A DNA stretch of 64,000 nucleotides, from positions 90,936,587 through 91,000,586 of the forward strand of contig CM043966.1 in assembly GCA_014529385.2 (NCBI GenBank), read 5' to 3'. The translations under genes were made by a program, and so were the position numbers. Below are positions 30,846-41,600 of the stretch, piece by piece. The notes below the pieces were generated by a model. That model ran no database searches and was not told the origin of the DNA. It was given only the letters and a program-made list of their open reading frames with translations. This DNA is from Adiantum capillus-veneris (taxonomy: Eukaryota; Streptophyta; Polypodiopsida; Polypodiales; Pteridaceae). Within the stretch, counting starts at the first letter, position 1. Each line of letters opens with the position of its first letter.

Positions 30846-31428
30846 GTTGGTGGCTGGTAGTCAGCCCTTCTCAAAGCAACCCTATTGGTTTAGTAAAACC
30901 GAAGAGGACAAGATTCAGCAGCAGCTGAAAGATTATCTCGACAGGGGTTTCGTTCGACCAAGTCCCCGTGGGGGGCGCCAGTGTTACTTTCTCGAAAGAA
31001 GGATAACACTATGCACTTCTGCGTGGATTACAAGGGGTTGAATAAGCTCACTGACAAGAACAAGTATCCGCTCCCGCGCATGGACGATCTGATAGATCGG
31101 CTCCATGGAGCGTTGTATTTTACGAAGATAGACCTGCGATCAGGCTATTATCAATTACGGATCAAACTGGAAGATATTCCTAAGACAGGCTTCCATACGC
31201 GTTACGGTCAACTACGAGTTTTTGGTCTTGCCTTTTGGTTTGACCAATGCTCCAGCTACGTTTCAGCAGATGATGAATGATCTGCTGAGACCATTGTTAG
31301 GCAACTTCGTTGTTGTATTTCTCGGTGACATCTTGATCTACAACCAAAGTTTGTCTGAGCACCTAGTGCATATACGCACTGTTCTCGAAGTACTCAGAAC
31401 TGAGAAGCTTTACGCTAAGGCTCCTTAG
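30766..31428 (+). pseudogene. gypsy-2 reverse transcriptase
   Basis: Three frames together give GVDHGIELVAGSQPFSKQP, the [19 protein letters not shown] block, [15 protein letters not shown] (motif A), [17 protein letters not shown] (motif B) and motif C as VFLGDILIYNQSLSEH. Motif C has Gly where the first catalytic Asp is expected (FLDD), so this RT would be inactive even if reframed. Frameshifts lie near 30840, 30980 and 31220. Confidence 0.85.
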
Positions 31429-32213
31429 TGTGAATTCTTTAAAAAAGAGCTTCTGTACTTGGGTCACATCATTACTCGCGATGGAATTCGCGTCGACCCT
31501 GAAAAATTGGATAAAGTGCGAAATTGGCCCATTTTGAAGAATATACGCCAAGTAAAGTCCTTTTTAGGCTTTACTAGATTCTTTCGCAAGTTTATCAAGG
31601 ATTACTCTAAAGTTGCTGCTCCGCTTACGCAACTTTTAAAAGGAGGGGTGAAAGGGCGGAAGACTTCAGGTCCTCATCGTAAAGGTAATCCCCCTGTTGT
31701 CTGGAATGAGCGTCTCGACGAGAGCTTTCGGACACTAAAGCACTTGACGACTACTGCGCCAATATTACACATTGTGGATCCTAGCAAACTGTTTGTGGTT
31801 GAAAAGATGCTAGTGATTATGCTATTGGTGCGGCATTATACCAAGATGGACGTCCTGTTGCGTTTGAAAGTAAGAAGCTTTCTGACGCTGAGATGCGTTA
31901 TCCAACGTATGAAAAGGAGCTTTACGCCGTAGTCCACGCCCTGAGGAAATGGCGGCACTACTTGTATGGCTCTATGTTTGTTGCATGGACAGATCATCAT
32001 TCCTTGCGCTATATCTGTGATCAGCGTGATCTCAGAAGCCGGAAGGCTAGATGGGTTGAGCTTATGCAAAAGTTTGACTTTGAGATCCGTTATAGAAAAG
32101 GATCCAACAATCAAGTTGCCGATGCGCTCAGCAAGATTCCTGAGGTCAATGCCTTGTCTATGGCTGAAATCTCGACGGATTTCTATCTCTCTCCGAGGGC
32201 TATGTCGTTCTAA
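31429..32213 (+). pseudogene. gypsy-2 RT thumb and RNase H
   Basis: A TAG at 31426-31428 separates this from RT. It reads LGHIITRDGIRVDPEKLDKV, VKSFLGFTRFFRKFIKDYSK, then (frame change near 31800-31890) RYPTYEKELYAVVHALRKWR and WTDHHSLRYICDQRDLRSRK to NQVADALSKIPEVN. The typical DASDYAIGAVL part is frameshifted (31800-31830). Confidence 0.85.
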
Positions 32214-33528
32214 TGGCCATTTTGGCAAGATATGGAACGAGGTCGAAGCGGGGCATGACTCGCATACAGGCTTGGGTGGTCCGGAGACCCAAGTGAGTCG
32301 TGCCAGAGAGACGAGACAACGACAGTATTCCATTAGAGGTGGACTATTATTCAGAACTGGTATAGTCTGCGTGCCGGAAATCGATGAGGTTCGAAAAAGG
32401 ATTTTGTGTGAATGCCACGACGTTCCTAGCGCTGGGCACCCAGGCATCCAAAGAACTTTGGCTTTGGTCAAACGATATTTCTATTGGCCAAGAATGTGCT
32501 CTTACATAGAGAGCTATGTGAAGAGATGCGCTCAGTGTCAGGTCAATAAGGCAGAGCGCCTTAGGAAAGCTGGCCTGCTACATCCATTGGAAATCCCCGA
32601 TGCCAAGTGGCAGAGTATTTCCATGGACTTCATCGTTGGTTTGCCAAATATTAGCCGGGGCAATGACGCTATTTGGGTTGTGGTCGATAGACTCACAAAA
32701 ATGGCGAAGTTTATACCAACGAAGTCGACAGTAAAAAGCCATGAGTTGGCGGTTTTATTTGTCTATCAGCTTTATAAGCTCGATGGTCTTCCAGAAGATA
32801 TCGTCAGTGATCGAGATACTAAGTTCACTGGCCGATTTTAGCGAGATGTCTTTGCTCATCTTCAGACGAAGTTGAGTATGTCGTCTTCTGACCATCCTGA
32901 GTCCGACGGACAAACTGAGAGGATGAACCAGACGTTAGAGGACATGTTGAGAGCCTATGTCTCTCACCGGCAATCTGATTGGGAAAGGTATTTTCCACAG
33001 TTAGAGTTTGCCTATAATAGTAGCAAGCATTCTGCTACTGGATTTAGCCCGTTCATGCTGATGTATGGATTCGAGCCTAAATCCCCAATTGCTATTGGCT
33101 TAGAGAAAGTCAAGAAACGCCAAGCTCGTGATTTCCTATATGACATGCAAGAAATGCACGAATTGGCTAAGGATAGTATAAGAATGGCTCGTGATCGAGT
33201 CACTACTTATGCTAATCAAAAGAGATCTCCAAGGACTCTAGATGTGGGACAATGGGTCTATCTGAAGATACCCAAGGATTCCAAGACTATGCGAACAGGA
33301 AAGCATTATAAGCTTTCAGCTAGATATTGTGGTCCATTCTTGATCACAAAGAAAATTGGCCAAGTTGCCTACAAACTGGCCCTTCCTTCGGATGTTAGTG
33401 TACATCCAGTGTTTCATGTCACCCGCCTTAAGGTAAAATTGGGTGAAACCGAGGTTGTGCCCATCGGAAAAAAAAAAGGCAAGATATGCAAACTGAGTAT
33501 ATTCCTCGAGAACCTGAGGCAATTTTAG
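32214..33528 (+). pseudogene. gypsy-2 integrase
   Basis: It shows the H2C2 zinc domain (CHDVPSAGHPGIQRTLALVK then CAQCQ), catalytic core ISMDFIVGLPNIS and LPEDIVSDRDTKFTGRF, a TAG at 32839-32841, then SSSDHPESDGQTERMNQTLE carrying the Glu. LEFAYNSSKHSATGFSPFML and the C-terminal YCGPFLITKKIGQVAYKLAL follow. Only the TAG and a frameshift near 33470 break it. Confidence 0.88.
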
Positions 33529-33680
33529 ATCATCATACCCGTCATTCGCATCAAAAGGCTTATGACGAGTACTTAATTAAATGGAAGGGTCAATCTGAAA
33601 GGTTTGCTAACTTGGGAACCTGTTAGAGCTTTGAAGGCTCAGTATCCCCACTTCATTGATGAGGACATCAATGGTTCTTA
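33500..33680 (+). pseudogene. gypsy-2 chromodomain remnant
   Basis: After a frameshift near the A-rich run at 33469-33476 it reads PEAILDHHTRHSHQKAYDEY then LIKWKGQSER, the chromodomain core (L-I/V-K-W-K-G). A second shift changes the sequence before AYDEY...ATWEP-like context. It ends near the TAA of the PPT region. Confidence 0.65.
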
Positions 33681-33885
33681 AGGGGGAAAGTATGTTATGT
33701 CCCGCTCATAGGAGAGGGGATCTAGTCCAGATGCCGTCGGGATGGGCGTCCAGTGTCCGGGCGGACGTAGTGTGAACACGGCCAGTGTAACCGCCATTAT
33801 TATAAAAGGGATGCCAAGGCCTCATTTACAGTTATCGACCCCCACTGGCAGAGTGCCAGTGGTTAGCCCGCGAGGCTAGGAGTGC
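33681..33885 (+). mobile_element. gypsy-2 polypurine tract and proximal part of 3' LTR (inverted)
   Basis: AGGGGGAAAG (33681-33690) precedes LTR U3 starting TGTTATGTCCCGCTCATAGG at 33693. It aligns with the complement of 34386-34580. A TATA box, TATTATAAAAGGG, lies near 33797-33810. The LTR stops at 33885, where the inversion breakpoint follows. Confidence 0.85.
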
Positions 33886-34059
33886 AATCGTACCTATAAA
33901 TCCCTGAATTTTATCAAGAATGAGCAAAAACAACATCAATTCTTTGCCTGTACACATGCTTGTGAGAAGAAAAAGAAATTAATCACCGAAAATTACGACC
34001 CGAACCAAGCCGTAGGTGTGCACACAGTCCATTCCGTAGCCAAGCCGGCTCTCATACCA
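33886..34059 (-). promoter_or_regulatory. gypsy-2 primer-binding site and start of leader
   Basis: The complement of 34044-34059 is TGGTATGAGAGCCGGC, an initiator-Met type PBS with one mismatch, directly after the LTR end. Leader sequence continues minus-ward to CGATT (33890-33886), where the interior is inverted. Confidence 0.8.
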
Positions 34060-34580
34060 TGAAACGAACGCGGAGAGAGGATCTCCTGGCTACACAGACC
34101 GCCTACAGATACGCGTCGGACGAACCACCCGACCATAGCCACCATCCGACAGCTCCCCCGTGTTGGGGCCAGCGTTCGAGGACCTAGGCGTGCACCTGTA
34201 AGACCCGGCGTCCCATACCACCCGGCCACACCTCCTCGAGGTGACCTCACGCACTCCTAGCCTCGCGGGCTAACCACTGGCACTCTGCCAGTGGGGGTCG
34301 ATAACTGCAAATGAGGCCTTGGGCATCCCTTTGTAAGACCCGGCGTCCCATACCACCCGGCCATACCTCCTCGAGGTGACCTCACGCACTCCTAGCCTCG
34401 CGGGCTAACCACTGGCACTCTGCCAGTGGGGGTCGATAACTGCAAATGAGGCCTTGGGCATCCCTTTTATAATAATGGCCGGCCACACTGGCCGTGTTCA
34501 CACTACGTCCGCCCGGACACTGGACGCCCATCCCGACGGCATCTGGGCTAGATCCCCTCTCCTATGAGCGGGACATAACA
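34060..34580 (-). mobile_element. gypsy-2 5' LTR with 135-bp internal tandem duplication
   Basis: A 521-bp LTR, minus orientation, TGTTATGTCCC...CGTTCGTTTCA. Units 34198-34332 and 34333-34467 are near-identical 135-bp tandem copies (start GTAAGACCCGGCG). The split 3' LTR (193 + 187 bp) has only one unit, so the duplication is confined to this LTR. Confidence 0.88.
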
Positions 34581-35604
34581 GTGGTCCTCAGGTGCCTGCC
34601 CAATAGCAGTGGGTTCCCACGGGGAACCGATTTGGTCCACTTCAGCAGGACGAGGTCCCTGCCCCAGCCTCCACCCCAGCTTCACCCTCGACAGCCCCCC
34701 CCCCCCCCCCCCCCCCCTCCCCACGAGTTCCCCCCCCTCCTCTTTAGCCTCCCCCCCGCCTCCTGCTCCCTCCACCTCTCCTCCTCGTCTCCCTACCCTT
34801 GTCGATCCCCCCTGCCCCTCTACTCCCCCCCCTCCCTTCCCTACTCCCTCACCTCCCCCCTCCCGCTCCAGTCCCACAGTCGACCCAGGGGGCAGGGCCA
34901 TCCTCGGCTGCTAGGAGATCTCTTAGCAACACCTTTGCCACGAGTTGCTTGGCGAGGGAGGGACAGCCTTTGTTGCGACCCCCTCTTCAGGTACAGACGT
35001 CTCCCTTTGCAGCAGTCCCTTGTGGTCTGACGAGCTTCGACATTAGGCGCCGATGGGACTTCTTTTCCTACGACTTTACGCGCTTTCTCGGTGACTCCTC
35101 ACCAAACCTTGAGGCAGCCTGCTTCAGGGTTCATGTTTTGTTTCTTGCAGCTAGGGGGATAGAGGCCTTGGACTCGGTAGAGGCTTCTCGTTTCCCCTTT
35201 GCGGCAGGGACCAGATTGAGTGGACTCTTGACTCAGTTTTGGAGTGGCTCCAGACACGAGTTCTCTCATCACATGGGAGACCTAGGAGTTATAGACATGC
35301 TTTAGACTCTTTGGCCATTGGCCAAGTTTACTGTGACACCTCCAGATGCAACAGGATGTAGACACATTGTGGTTCACCTCTTTTTTGATACGCAGTGCCC
35401 GCCATGCTATGTACACATTCATGAGGATTCCTGGACGGAGGAGGTAGGTTTACGCACGGCTCGGTCTACTTGGGCTTGGGCCAGGCACTCTTTGCAGTAA
35501 CGCCTATCTAGAGGACGTTCGGATGTGGATTACTCCCCATCCAAGCCAGCCTCAAAGATGGCACGTTTAGCTGCTGCGGCAGCATCTGTTCTCTTTCGCT
35601 CCCC
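34581..35604 (+). pseudogene. LINE-A ORF1 C-terminal part, proline-rich
   Basis: It resumes LINE-A ORF1 after gypsy-2. A C tract (34688-34717) codes poly-Pro, followed by a Pro/Ser-rich linker to 34870. Then CGLTSFDIRRRWDFFSYDF, AACFRVHVLFLAARGIEALD and, after a stop near 35305, VTPPDATGCRHIVVHLFFDT with YVHIHEDSWTEEVGLRTARS. The C-terminal domain is not a family I recognise by name; it is shared by both LINE-A copies. Confidence 0.65.
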
Positions 35605-36529
35605 ATGAGGATCGTCTCATGGAACGTACAGGGATTAGGTGGGCCCCAGTTTCAGCATCAAAGGGGCAGACTGCGTCAAGTGCTTCAGTGTTGCCTTGTG
35701 GGAGGAGAGATTGATCTCCTTATGCTACAGGAGCATCACCTGTGTGAGAGCCGCATTAGACGATGTGGTCAGCTCTTGCGTGGACGATATGATACTTTTT
35801 GGTCAGCTGCTTTTGGACCTGAAGGTATTCAGGGTGGGATATGTATGACTATTGCGGATTCCTTGCAGCAGGCTATTGTGGGCAGAGGGATTATTGGTAC
35901 CAGGGCTTAGTGGATCACCATGCAGGTTTAGGGTTGCCTTGTGGGCTTCCTGAACATATATGCGCCCAATGTGGTGAGTGCACAAGCAGAGTTTTGGTCA
36001 CAGATTGTTGAGTCTCTGCCGCAGGCAGAGCAGTGGTGCATAGGGGGTGACTTCAACATATTGGAGGACCCTTCTGACAGGATTGGTGGTAGCCATGCTA
36101 CTGTGCATGGAGTTGAGCTGGCAGTTTGGGAGCAGTTTTGTATGACTGAGGATTTCGGATGTGTGGCAACACTCTAGGTTCGTGAGGCCCCCAGACAGCC
36201 TGGCCTTCTCTCGCTCGGAGCGCAGAGTGGGAGGAGTGAATCTATCGCGGATAGATCGCTTCTACACTAGTGACCATTTCTGTGACTTGGGTGGGACAGC
36301 TGGCATTCTAGCAAGGATTTCCTTCTCGGACCATGCACCAGTGATCCTCACAGTGGGAGATAGGCAAAGGAGGGGGAGCACGATGCTTCACATCCCTGAG
36401 AGGGTCTTGCTGGACTCTGCACTTAGAGAGCGAGTGGAGGCTCTTTGGACAGAGAGCTTGGACATGCAGGATTCTCTTGCTGACAGAGTGGCCTCAGGAC
36501 TAGCTCAGCTTAGTCGTTTCTTTCTCTAG
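35605..36529 (+). pseudogene. LINE-A AP-type endonuclease
   Basis: The start MRIVSWNVQGLGGPQFQ has the canonical W-N-x-x-G-L opening. LLMLQEHHLCESRIR carries the catalytic Glu, WCIGGDFNILEDPSDRIGG the D-x-N motif, LSRIDRFYTSDHFCDLG follows, and FSDHAPVILTVGD is the SDH box. All key motifs remain, but stops near 35910 and a frame change at about 36165 split it. Confidence 0.85.
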
Positions 36530-38270
36530 GAGTCTTTGGCTCGCCTGGCTGCAGCGAGAGAGGAGGAGCAGCGTCTCAGACGGGGCGTTGCTTCCTTGCA
36601 GAGGATGCAGCAGCAGCATTGAGACAGTCCTTGGTTGGACGAGCAGTTACAGCAGGCTCGCCAGGAGCTTGTTAGCTCAAAGGAGCGGCGCCATGAGTTT
36701 GCTTTCCATCGACAAGCATCTTAGTGGACGTAGGTGGGTGAGAGAGTGACTGGTGCTTTCTTCGAGGCAGTGGGACCTCGGCATACGCATGCCAAGGTCA
36801 GTCGGTTGAGGAGGCCCGACGGGTCAGTTGCTTCTGAGCCAGAGGACATGCGTGCAGTTGCTACTGACTTTTACCATAAGTTACTGTCTGCAGAGCGTCA
36901 AGACGCATATAGGGAGCAGGTGTGGGCACAGATGCCTTGCCTTGTGATTGAGAAGATGCGTCAGAGGCTTGAGTTGCCACTTCAGCTTGAGGAGTTGCAC
37001 ACGGCTCTTAGTGCACTCCCCCGTGGTAGGTGTCCAGGTGAGGATGGCTTGACTCCCAATTTTTTCTTGGAGTACTGGGACTTGCTTGGCCCAGATCTCT
37101 GTAGTGCTTTCCAGTACATCTTGCACACAGGAGAGATGCCTGACAGCATGAGGGTCTGATCTACCTCATTCCCAAGGAGGGTGGCTCCTTGGATGCGATT
37201 CGACAGTGGAGCCCCATCACCATCCTCAACTCAGTCTACAAAATTCTTGCCAAGGCTCTGAGTTTGAGGATCTAGCCACTTCTAGAGAGCCTTATACATG
37301 GGACTCAGACAGGTTTTGTCAAGGAGCGCAGTATCCTTGACAACATCTTTACTTTTTGGGAGGCTTCTGTCCTAGCGCGGCGCCGTGGTGAGGATCTGGT
37401 GATTCTTCTTCTCGATTTTGAGCCTACGACAAAGTTGACTGAGATTTTCTTGAGGGCACTCTACGCAGGATGGGCTTCTCAGATGCTTGGATCAGAGGGA
37501 TGTCAGCTTTGTACAGACGGGCACACAATCAGGTACTTTTGTCAGGAGGTAGAGGTGATCGTTTCATGCTCACACGTTCGGTCAGACAGGGCTGTCCTCT
37601 TGCCCCCTTCCTCTTTCTGTTCTATGCTGAGGCGATGAGCAGGTTTTTGGTGTCGCAGCAGGTTGGTTTACGGGGCTTAACACTCCCTATTTGGGGAGAT
37701 GAGCTACTGGACACTGAGTTTGCTGACGACTCAGCCTTGTACTTTGGATGGCTAGGAGGCCAATCTTCACAGGTGTGAGCAGGCTCTAGAGACCTTCTAT
37801 TGTGCATCTGGCGCATTGATCAACTCGAGAAAGACGGTGGCTTTCTCGGTTGGTAGTGCTCCTGTGCCCGATTGAATGCCAAATGAGGATTTCAGGTGGA
37901 TTCCCCCAGGGACTGCAGTTCGGTACTTGGGCTGTCAGGTTGGTCTGGACTTGTCTCCCGAGCAGCAGATTGCCCGCCTCCTCTTGTCTATCAGGAGGAA
38001 GTTGTTACATTGGAGCTCCGCACGACTTTCTTTGGTTGGCAGAGTCGTAGTGGCCAACCAGGTGTTGTTGGCGACTATGTGGTACATCACTTGCTGGATC
38101 TTCTCGAGTTCTTGTATCAGCCAGGTAGAGAGGCTGATCAAGAACTTCCTTTGGTTAGGGCGTGACACTCAGATAGCCCGAGCTAAAGTGGCTTGGGAGG
38201 TCATCACTCTTCCTTGTTCACAGGAGGGCTTGGGATCATAGACCCAGCACAGCAGAGCAAAGCCCTTCTT
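36530..38270 (+). pseudogene. LINE-A reverse transcriptase
   Basis: It reads VTGAFFEAVGPRHTHAKV, LPRGRCPGEDGLTPNFFLEY, then GFVKERSILDNIFTFWE near 37315-37370, SVRQGCPLAPFLFLFYAEAM (motif B) and LLDTEFADDSALYFGW (motif C, FADD) at 37695-37755. AVRYLGCQVGLDL and FLWLGRDTQIARAKVAW lie in 37876-38241. Several frameshifts and stops interrupt it. The motifs place it with plant L1-like LINEs. Confidence 0.85.
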
Positions 38271-39467
38271 GGGAAGTTCATCGTCAGAGGACTTCTTCCA
38301 GGTGAGAAGGCCTGGAAGGAGTTCTTGCTACAGCGGCTTCGTGCTAGGGTGCCTCAGGCAGAAGGCCCCTAGCGACCTTCGACCAGATGGATCTTCACAG
38401 ACATGCACAGAGTTGGTTTGAGTAGGAAACTGGAGGACCGCTTCGCTGTGAGTTTGCTTCGATCTTAAGAGCATTTGCGGCGAGGCCGGGAGCAGTGGCA
38501 TACTTGCACGGAGGAGCGCCTACGATAGCCCCTTGTTTGGAACCCCATGGTTAGCACTCAGAGAGGCCTCTTGGTGGATAATCGGCCTCATGTTTCCTGG
38601 GGTTCCATGGTAGCGGGTCCAGCACGCTCTTTAGGTGACTGGTTACAGTTTTCAGGCTTGTCAAAGGAGCTGCAGGGCTTTCAGCTTACAAGGCATCAGA
38701 GGGGTGCAGAGCATGTGCCAGGACATCTCAGAGGCAGTACCAGCTGAGTGGCTCACACCTCTCGAGCCAGCAGCGCCCAGATGGATGGGAGCCTTTACGC
38801 GAGTGAAGGTTCTCATCTCAATTCGGGCTTGCTCAGACTATTCCCTCCCTTTTTTTCGAGTTACAGGGTGGGGGACGCTTATCGGAGTTGCAGTAGAGGA
38901 ACCGCAGGTAGTAAGTGCTGTTTTCATAGGATCCAAGTGGTGGGTATTTGTGGGAGGACTTGTGTCATCGATCTTGACCCAGCAGCTCTTGAGATTGGAC
39001 ATTGGAGGCTGTGGGCTTGGGAGTGCTGTCCACTGGCACGAGTACAGTGGGACCCTGGAGAGTGGCTTTGGAGGGACCCTTTCTCTTCAGCAGACAACCC
39101 AGATGTCCCTTTCTTTCAGTACACTGTTCGACTGGGACATCACATACTGGCAGCACAGAGAGAGGCTCGCCCCGCTGCAGCACCTCATTGGCAGGAGGAG
39201 GGTCTCACAACTGAGTTCTTGGCAGCTTTTTGGGAGAGGTTGTGGGACTCCAGACAGCCCATGCGAGTCACTTTGTTTCAGTGGCTGGTCGCACACAGAG
39301 CTACAGCAATTGGAAGCTGGCTTGTGCATAGTGGTCTCTCGGCCGCATGTGCAGCTTGTGACCACCTTGTGGAGAGTCAGTGTCATTGTCTTTGGGACTA
39401 TCCTTTGGCACAGCAGGTGTGGCTTCATGTTCTTCGGTTGATGCTTGCTCTTTCCACGGCTCGGTAG
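38271..39467 (+). pseudogene. LINE-A C-terminus with zf-RVT-like domain
   Basis: It carries RWMGAFTRVKVLISIRACSD, then a segment resembling the zinc-binding region of plant LINEs: FWERLWDSRQPMRVTLFQWL, SAACAACDHLVESQCHCLWD. W-x2-L/I spacing and the C-x2-C pattern support zf-RVT. Two overlapping frames (38635-39441 and 38748-39467) alternate, so at least two frameshifts exist. Confidence 0.7.
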
Positions 39468-40036
39468 TACACTTGGGGGGCAGCGGCTTGGTCCACTCTC
39501 ACGGGCCCGGCACTTCAGTTTGAACTATCTTCCACCAGTAGGATGATAGTGATGCAGGGGGCGCGACCTACACTCCAGCCTGCCACAGAGCTTACTCCAC
39601 AGGAGTGGTGCAGTGAGAGAGGAGTGTTGGGAGCTCATCAGTGGCCTGACACTCTGGTTCATCTGGCAGGCCCGTTGCTTCCGCATCTTTGAGGTTCGCT
39701 CTGTACCACCAGCAGAGACTGTTTGCGATCTTTGGCCAGAGCTGATCCACACTCTCATAGGATAGCTCGAGAGACTCCAGGGCAGCTCCGACCGCATGCG
39801 GGAGCGCAGAGAGGCTTTCCTTCGACTTTGGCGTCGTGGGCCTTTTTTCACCATGGTCCATGGTGTACTCAGATGGCACTACTGTCCACCTGTGTGGCTT
39901 TTCCCTCCTCCCATCTCTTGATTTAGCCTCATTGTACATATGCTGTTTTTTCATTGGGAGAGTCTCCCCATCAGTTGTAGCCCTATGGGCAGTTTCATGA
40001 ACTAATAGAAGGATCTTTTTCTCGAGAAAAAAAAAA
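39468..40036 (+). other. LINE-A 3' region and poly(A) tail
   Basis: Little coding is left (LWRRGPFFTMVHGVLRWH-like near 39828-39880). The element ends CTAATAGAAGGATC followed by a short TTTTTCTCGAG and A10 (40027-40036), the expected LINE tail. The sequence after the tail is gypsy-4. Confidence 0.65.
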
Positions 40037-40800
40037 GCATAAACAGGCTATAGCAAGAAGCCGAGTGCTTTGTGCTGTTATAAGCAAACTCAATTTGTGG
40101 GAGATAATGTTCCCAATCAGATTGTCATGAAGAGACGTACGCTCGTAGCATGTCCTCCGTAGTTTGATTTGTGTGTTCGGTCTATCCTTCAGTTTCAGGA
40201 TGATTTGAGGACGACATGCACAAACGGTCTCAATTTTTGGCAGACCATTTGCCAAAAATTGCCTATGAATTTTGGGTAACGATCACTGACAATTTTGCGT
40301 GTTCCACAAAGAGTTGAGCTAATTCGTGGCTCTTTACGGTGGAACGTGTAGGAATAAATCACGCTATCTTTGTGAGTGGATCAACAATGACCCAAATGGC
40401 ATCGTGACCATGGTTGATTCGGGGTAATCCAACTATGAAATCCATAGAAATGCTTGTCCATTTACTATCAGGAATTTGCAAAGGATGCAGCAACCCAGTG
40501 CACTTTTGACGTTCAGCTTTGTTGAGCTGGCATTGCACACACTCCGCACATACTTTTTAACAAAAGCTTTCATGTGCGGCCAATAAAAATACCGGCCAAC
40601 CAAGACCAAAGTACGGTGTATGCGAGGTCACCTACACTGGTGCATCATGACACTCAAACAAAATTTGCATGCGGATATCCTCACCGATGGGCACACACAC
40701 TTTGCCTTGCTTGAAAAGTAATCCATTACGAATGGAATACTTCTTTGCTACCTTTCTCTTTGTAGCCAGCTCAGGGGCGTCCGGATTGCCATAGCTTTCT
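40037..40800 (-). pseudogene. gypsy-4 integrase remnant
   Basis: Decayed minus-strand coding includes RYFYWPHMKAFVKKY (zinc domain flank), ISMDF-like and IVSDRYPKFIGNFWQMVCQK (second Asp region) near 40230-40300, then a trace of TDGQTE-less NQTLED. Many stops. The end abuts the LINE-A poly(A). Confidence 0.65.
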
Positions 40801-41474
40801 GGGCTACGCATTTCGTCTTAGACTCGTCGCCAGATCGCACCAAAGTGCTGATCGTTTTGGCAACGCCCTTTGAGAGAAAGATAGAAGTCAATCGAAATTT
40901 TAGCAAACGAAAGAGTATTGAACTCCGGAATTCTACTAAGGGCATCGGCCACCATATTGGTAGCACCCTTACGGTAGCGTATCTTGAACTCAAACTCATG
41001 CACGAGTTCAGCCCACCTTGCTTTTTGACCACGAAGGTTGGGCTGATCATAGAGATATTTCAAAGGATGGTGGTCCGTCCATACCACGAGCGGGTACCAA
41101 AGAGGTAATGGCACCAAATCTTCAAAACGCATAAATGACCACCAACAATTCCTTCTCCTGTGTGAAATAACGCGTCTGCATGTGTGTGAGCTTGCGACTC
41201 TCAAATGCTACAGGCTGTTCATTCTAGTATAGGATAATGCCAGTAGCATAATCATTAGCGTCCGTTTTTGCCACGAAGGGTTTGTTCGGATCTACAATCT
41301 GCAACATTGGTGCAATAGTAACAAGTTGCTTCAATGTTTGGAAACATTGATCGAGCTCATTAGTCCATCGAACAGACAGACTAACACTACGTTTTTTGCT
41401 TTGGACGCCCTTTAACAAACGGGTAAAGGTTTAGCAATATGAGCATAGTCTTTGATAAATTTCCAAAAGAAGCT
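40801..41474 (-). pseudogene. gypsy-4 RNase H
   Basis: It reads LTRLLKGVQSKKRS (41418 area), FVAKTDANDYATGIILY, then VVWTDHHPLKYLYDQPNLRG and ATNMVADALSRIPEFN in 41204-40818. The order is normal for gypsy RNase H. A TAG after ILY and a frame change near 41110 break it. Confidence 0.8.
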
Positions 41475-41600
41475 AGCAAATAAAGTGTTTTTTTCTTTTT
41501 GTTGTTTTATGAGTGTTTTATCTTCTCTCATAATTCGTGAGTTCAGACTATTATGAACTTATGAAGGTATATATAAGGATTTCACCTGCCTGATTGTGCA
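41475..41600 (-). other. AT-rich insertion in gypsy-4 RT
   Basis: About 120 bp of T-rich sequence (41488-41590, including GGTATATATAAGG) replaces the expected KSFLGFASFYRKF segment between thumb and RNase H. No terminal repeats were confirmed by eye, so its nature is unknown. Confidence 0.35.

Larger units (their letters stand above)
28080..34580 (-). mobile_element. Ty3/gypsy element gypsy-2 with inverted interior
   Basis: A 6.50-kb insertion with ends TGAAACG...ATAACA and GTGGT at both flanks (28075-28079, 34581-34585). The terminal parts (28080-28266 and 33886-34580: LTR ends, PBS, leader) are in minus orientation, whereas 28267-33885 (leader, gag, pol, PPT, U3) runs plus. CGATT at 28267-28271 and its complement at 33886-33890 mark the breakpoints. 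Flipping the interior yields a standard LTR-leader-gag-pol-LTR. Coding frames contain stops. Confidence 0.85.
22019..40036 (+). mobile_element. LINE-A, plus-strand copy, interrupted twice
   Basis: LINE-A pieces are 22019-22183, 27603-28079 and 34581-40036, about 6.1 kb in all. It begins at the second base of the ORF1 start region, so the 5' UTR is absent (5' truncation), and ends with a 10-base poly(A) at 40027-40036. Order is ORF1, endonuclease, RT, zinc-finger C-terminus. Two LTR elements lie in ORF1 with perfect 5-bp duplications. No target duplication for the LINE itself was found. Confidence 0.85.

Noticed and set aside
28080-34580. Autointegration as the cause of the gypsy-2 inversion
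   Set aside because: Autointegration joins an LTR terminus to an internal site. Here the breakpoint lies within the LTR and the termini are intact at the outer flanks, so a staggered-break inversion fits better.
22019-40036. Target-site duplication for plus-strand LINE-A
   Set aside because: The flanks GTGCTTGCA and GCATAAACAGG do not match; the insertion or its flank has been rearranged.
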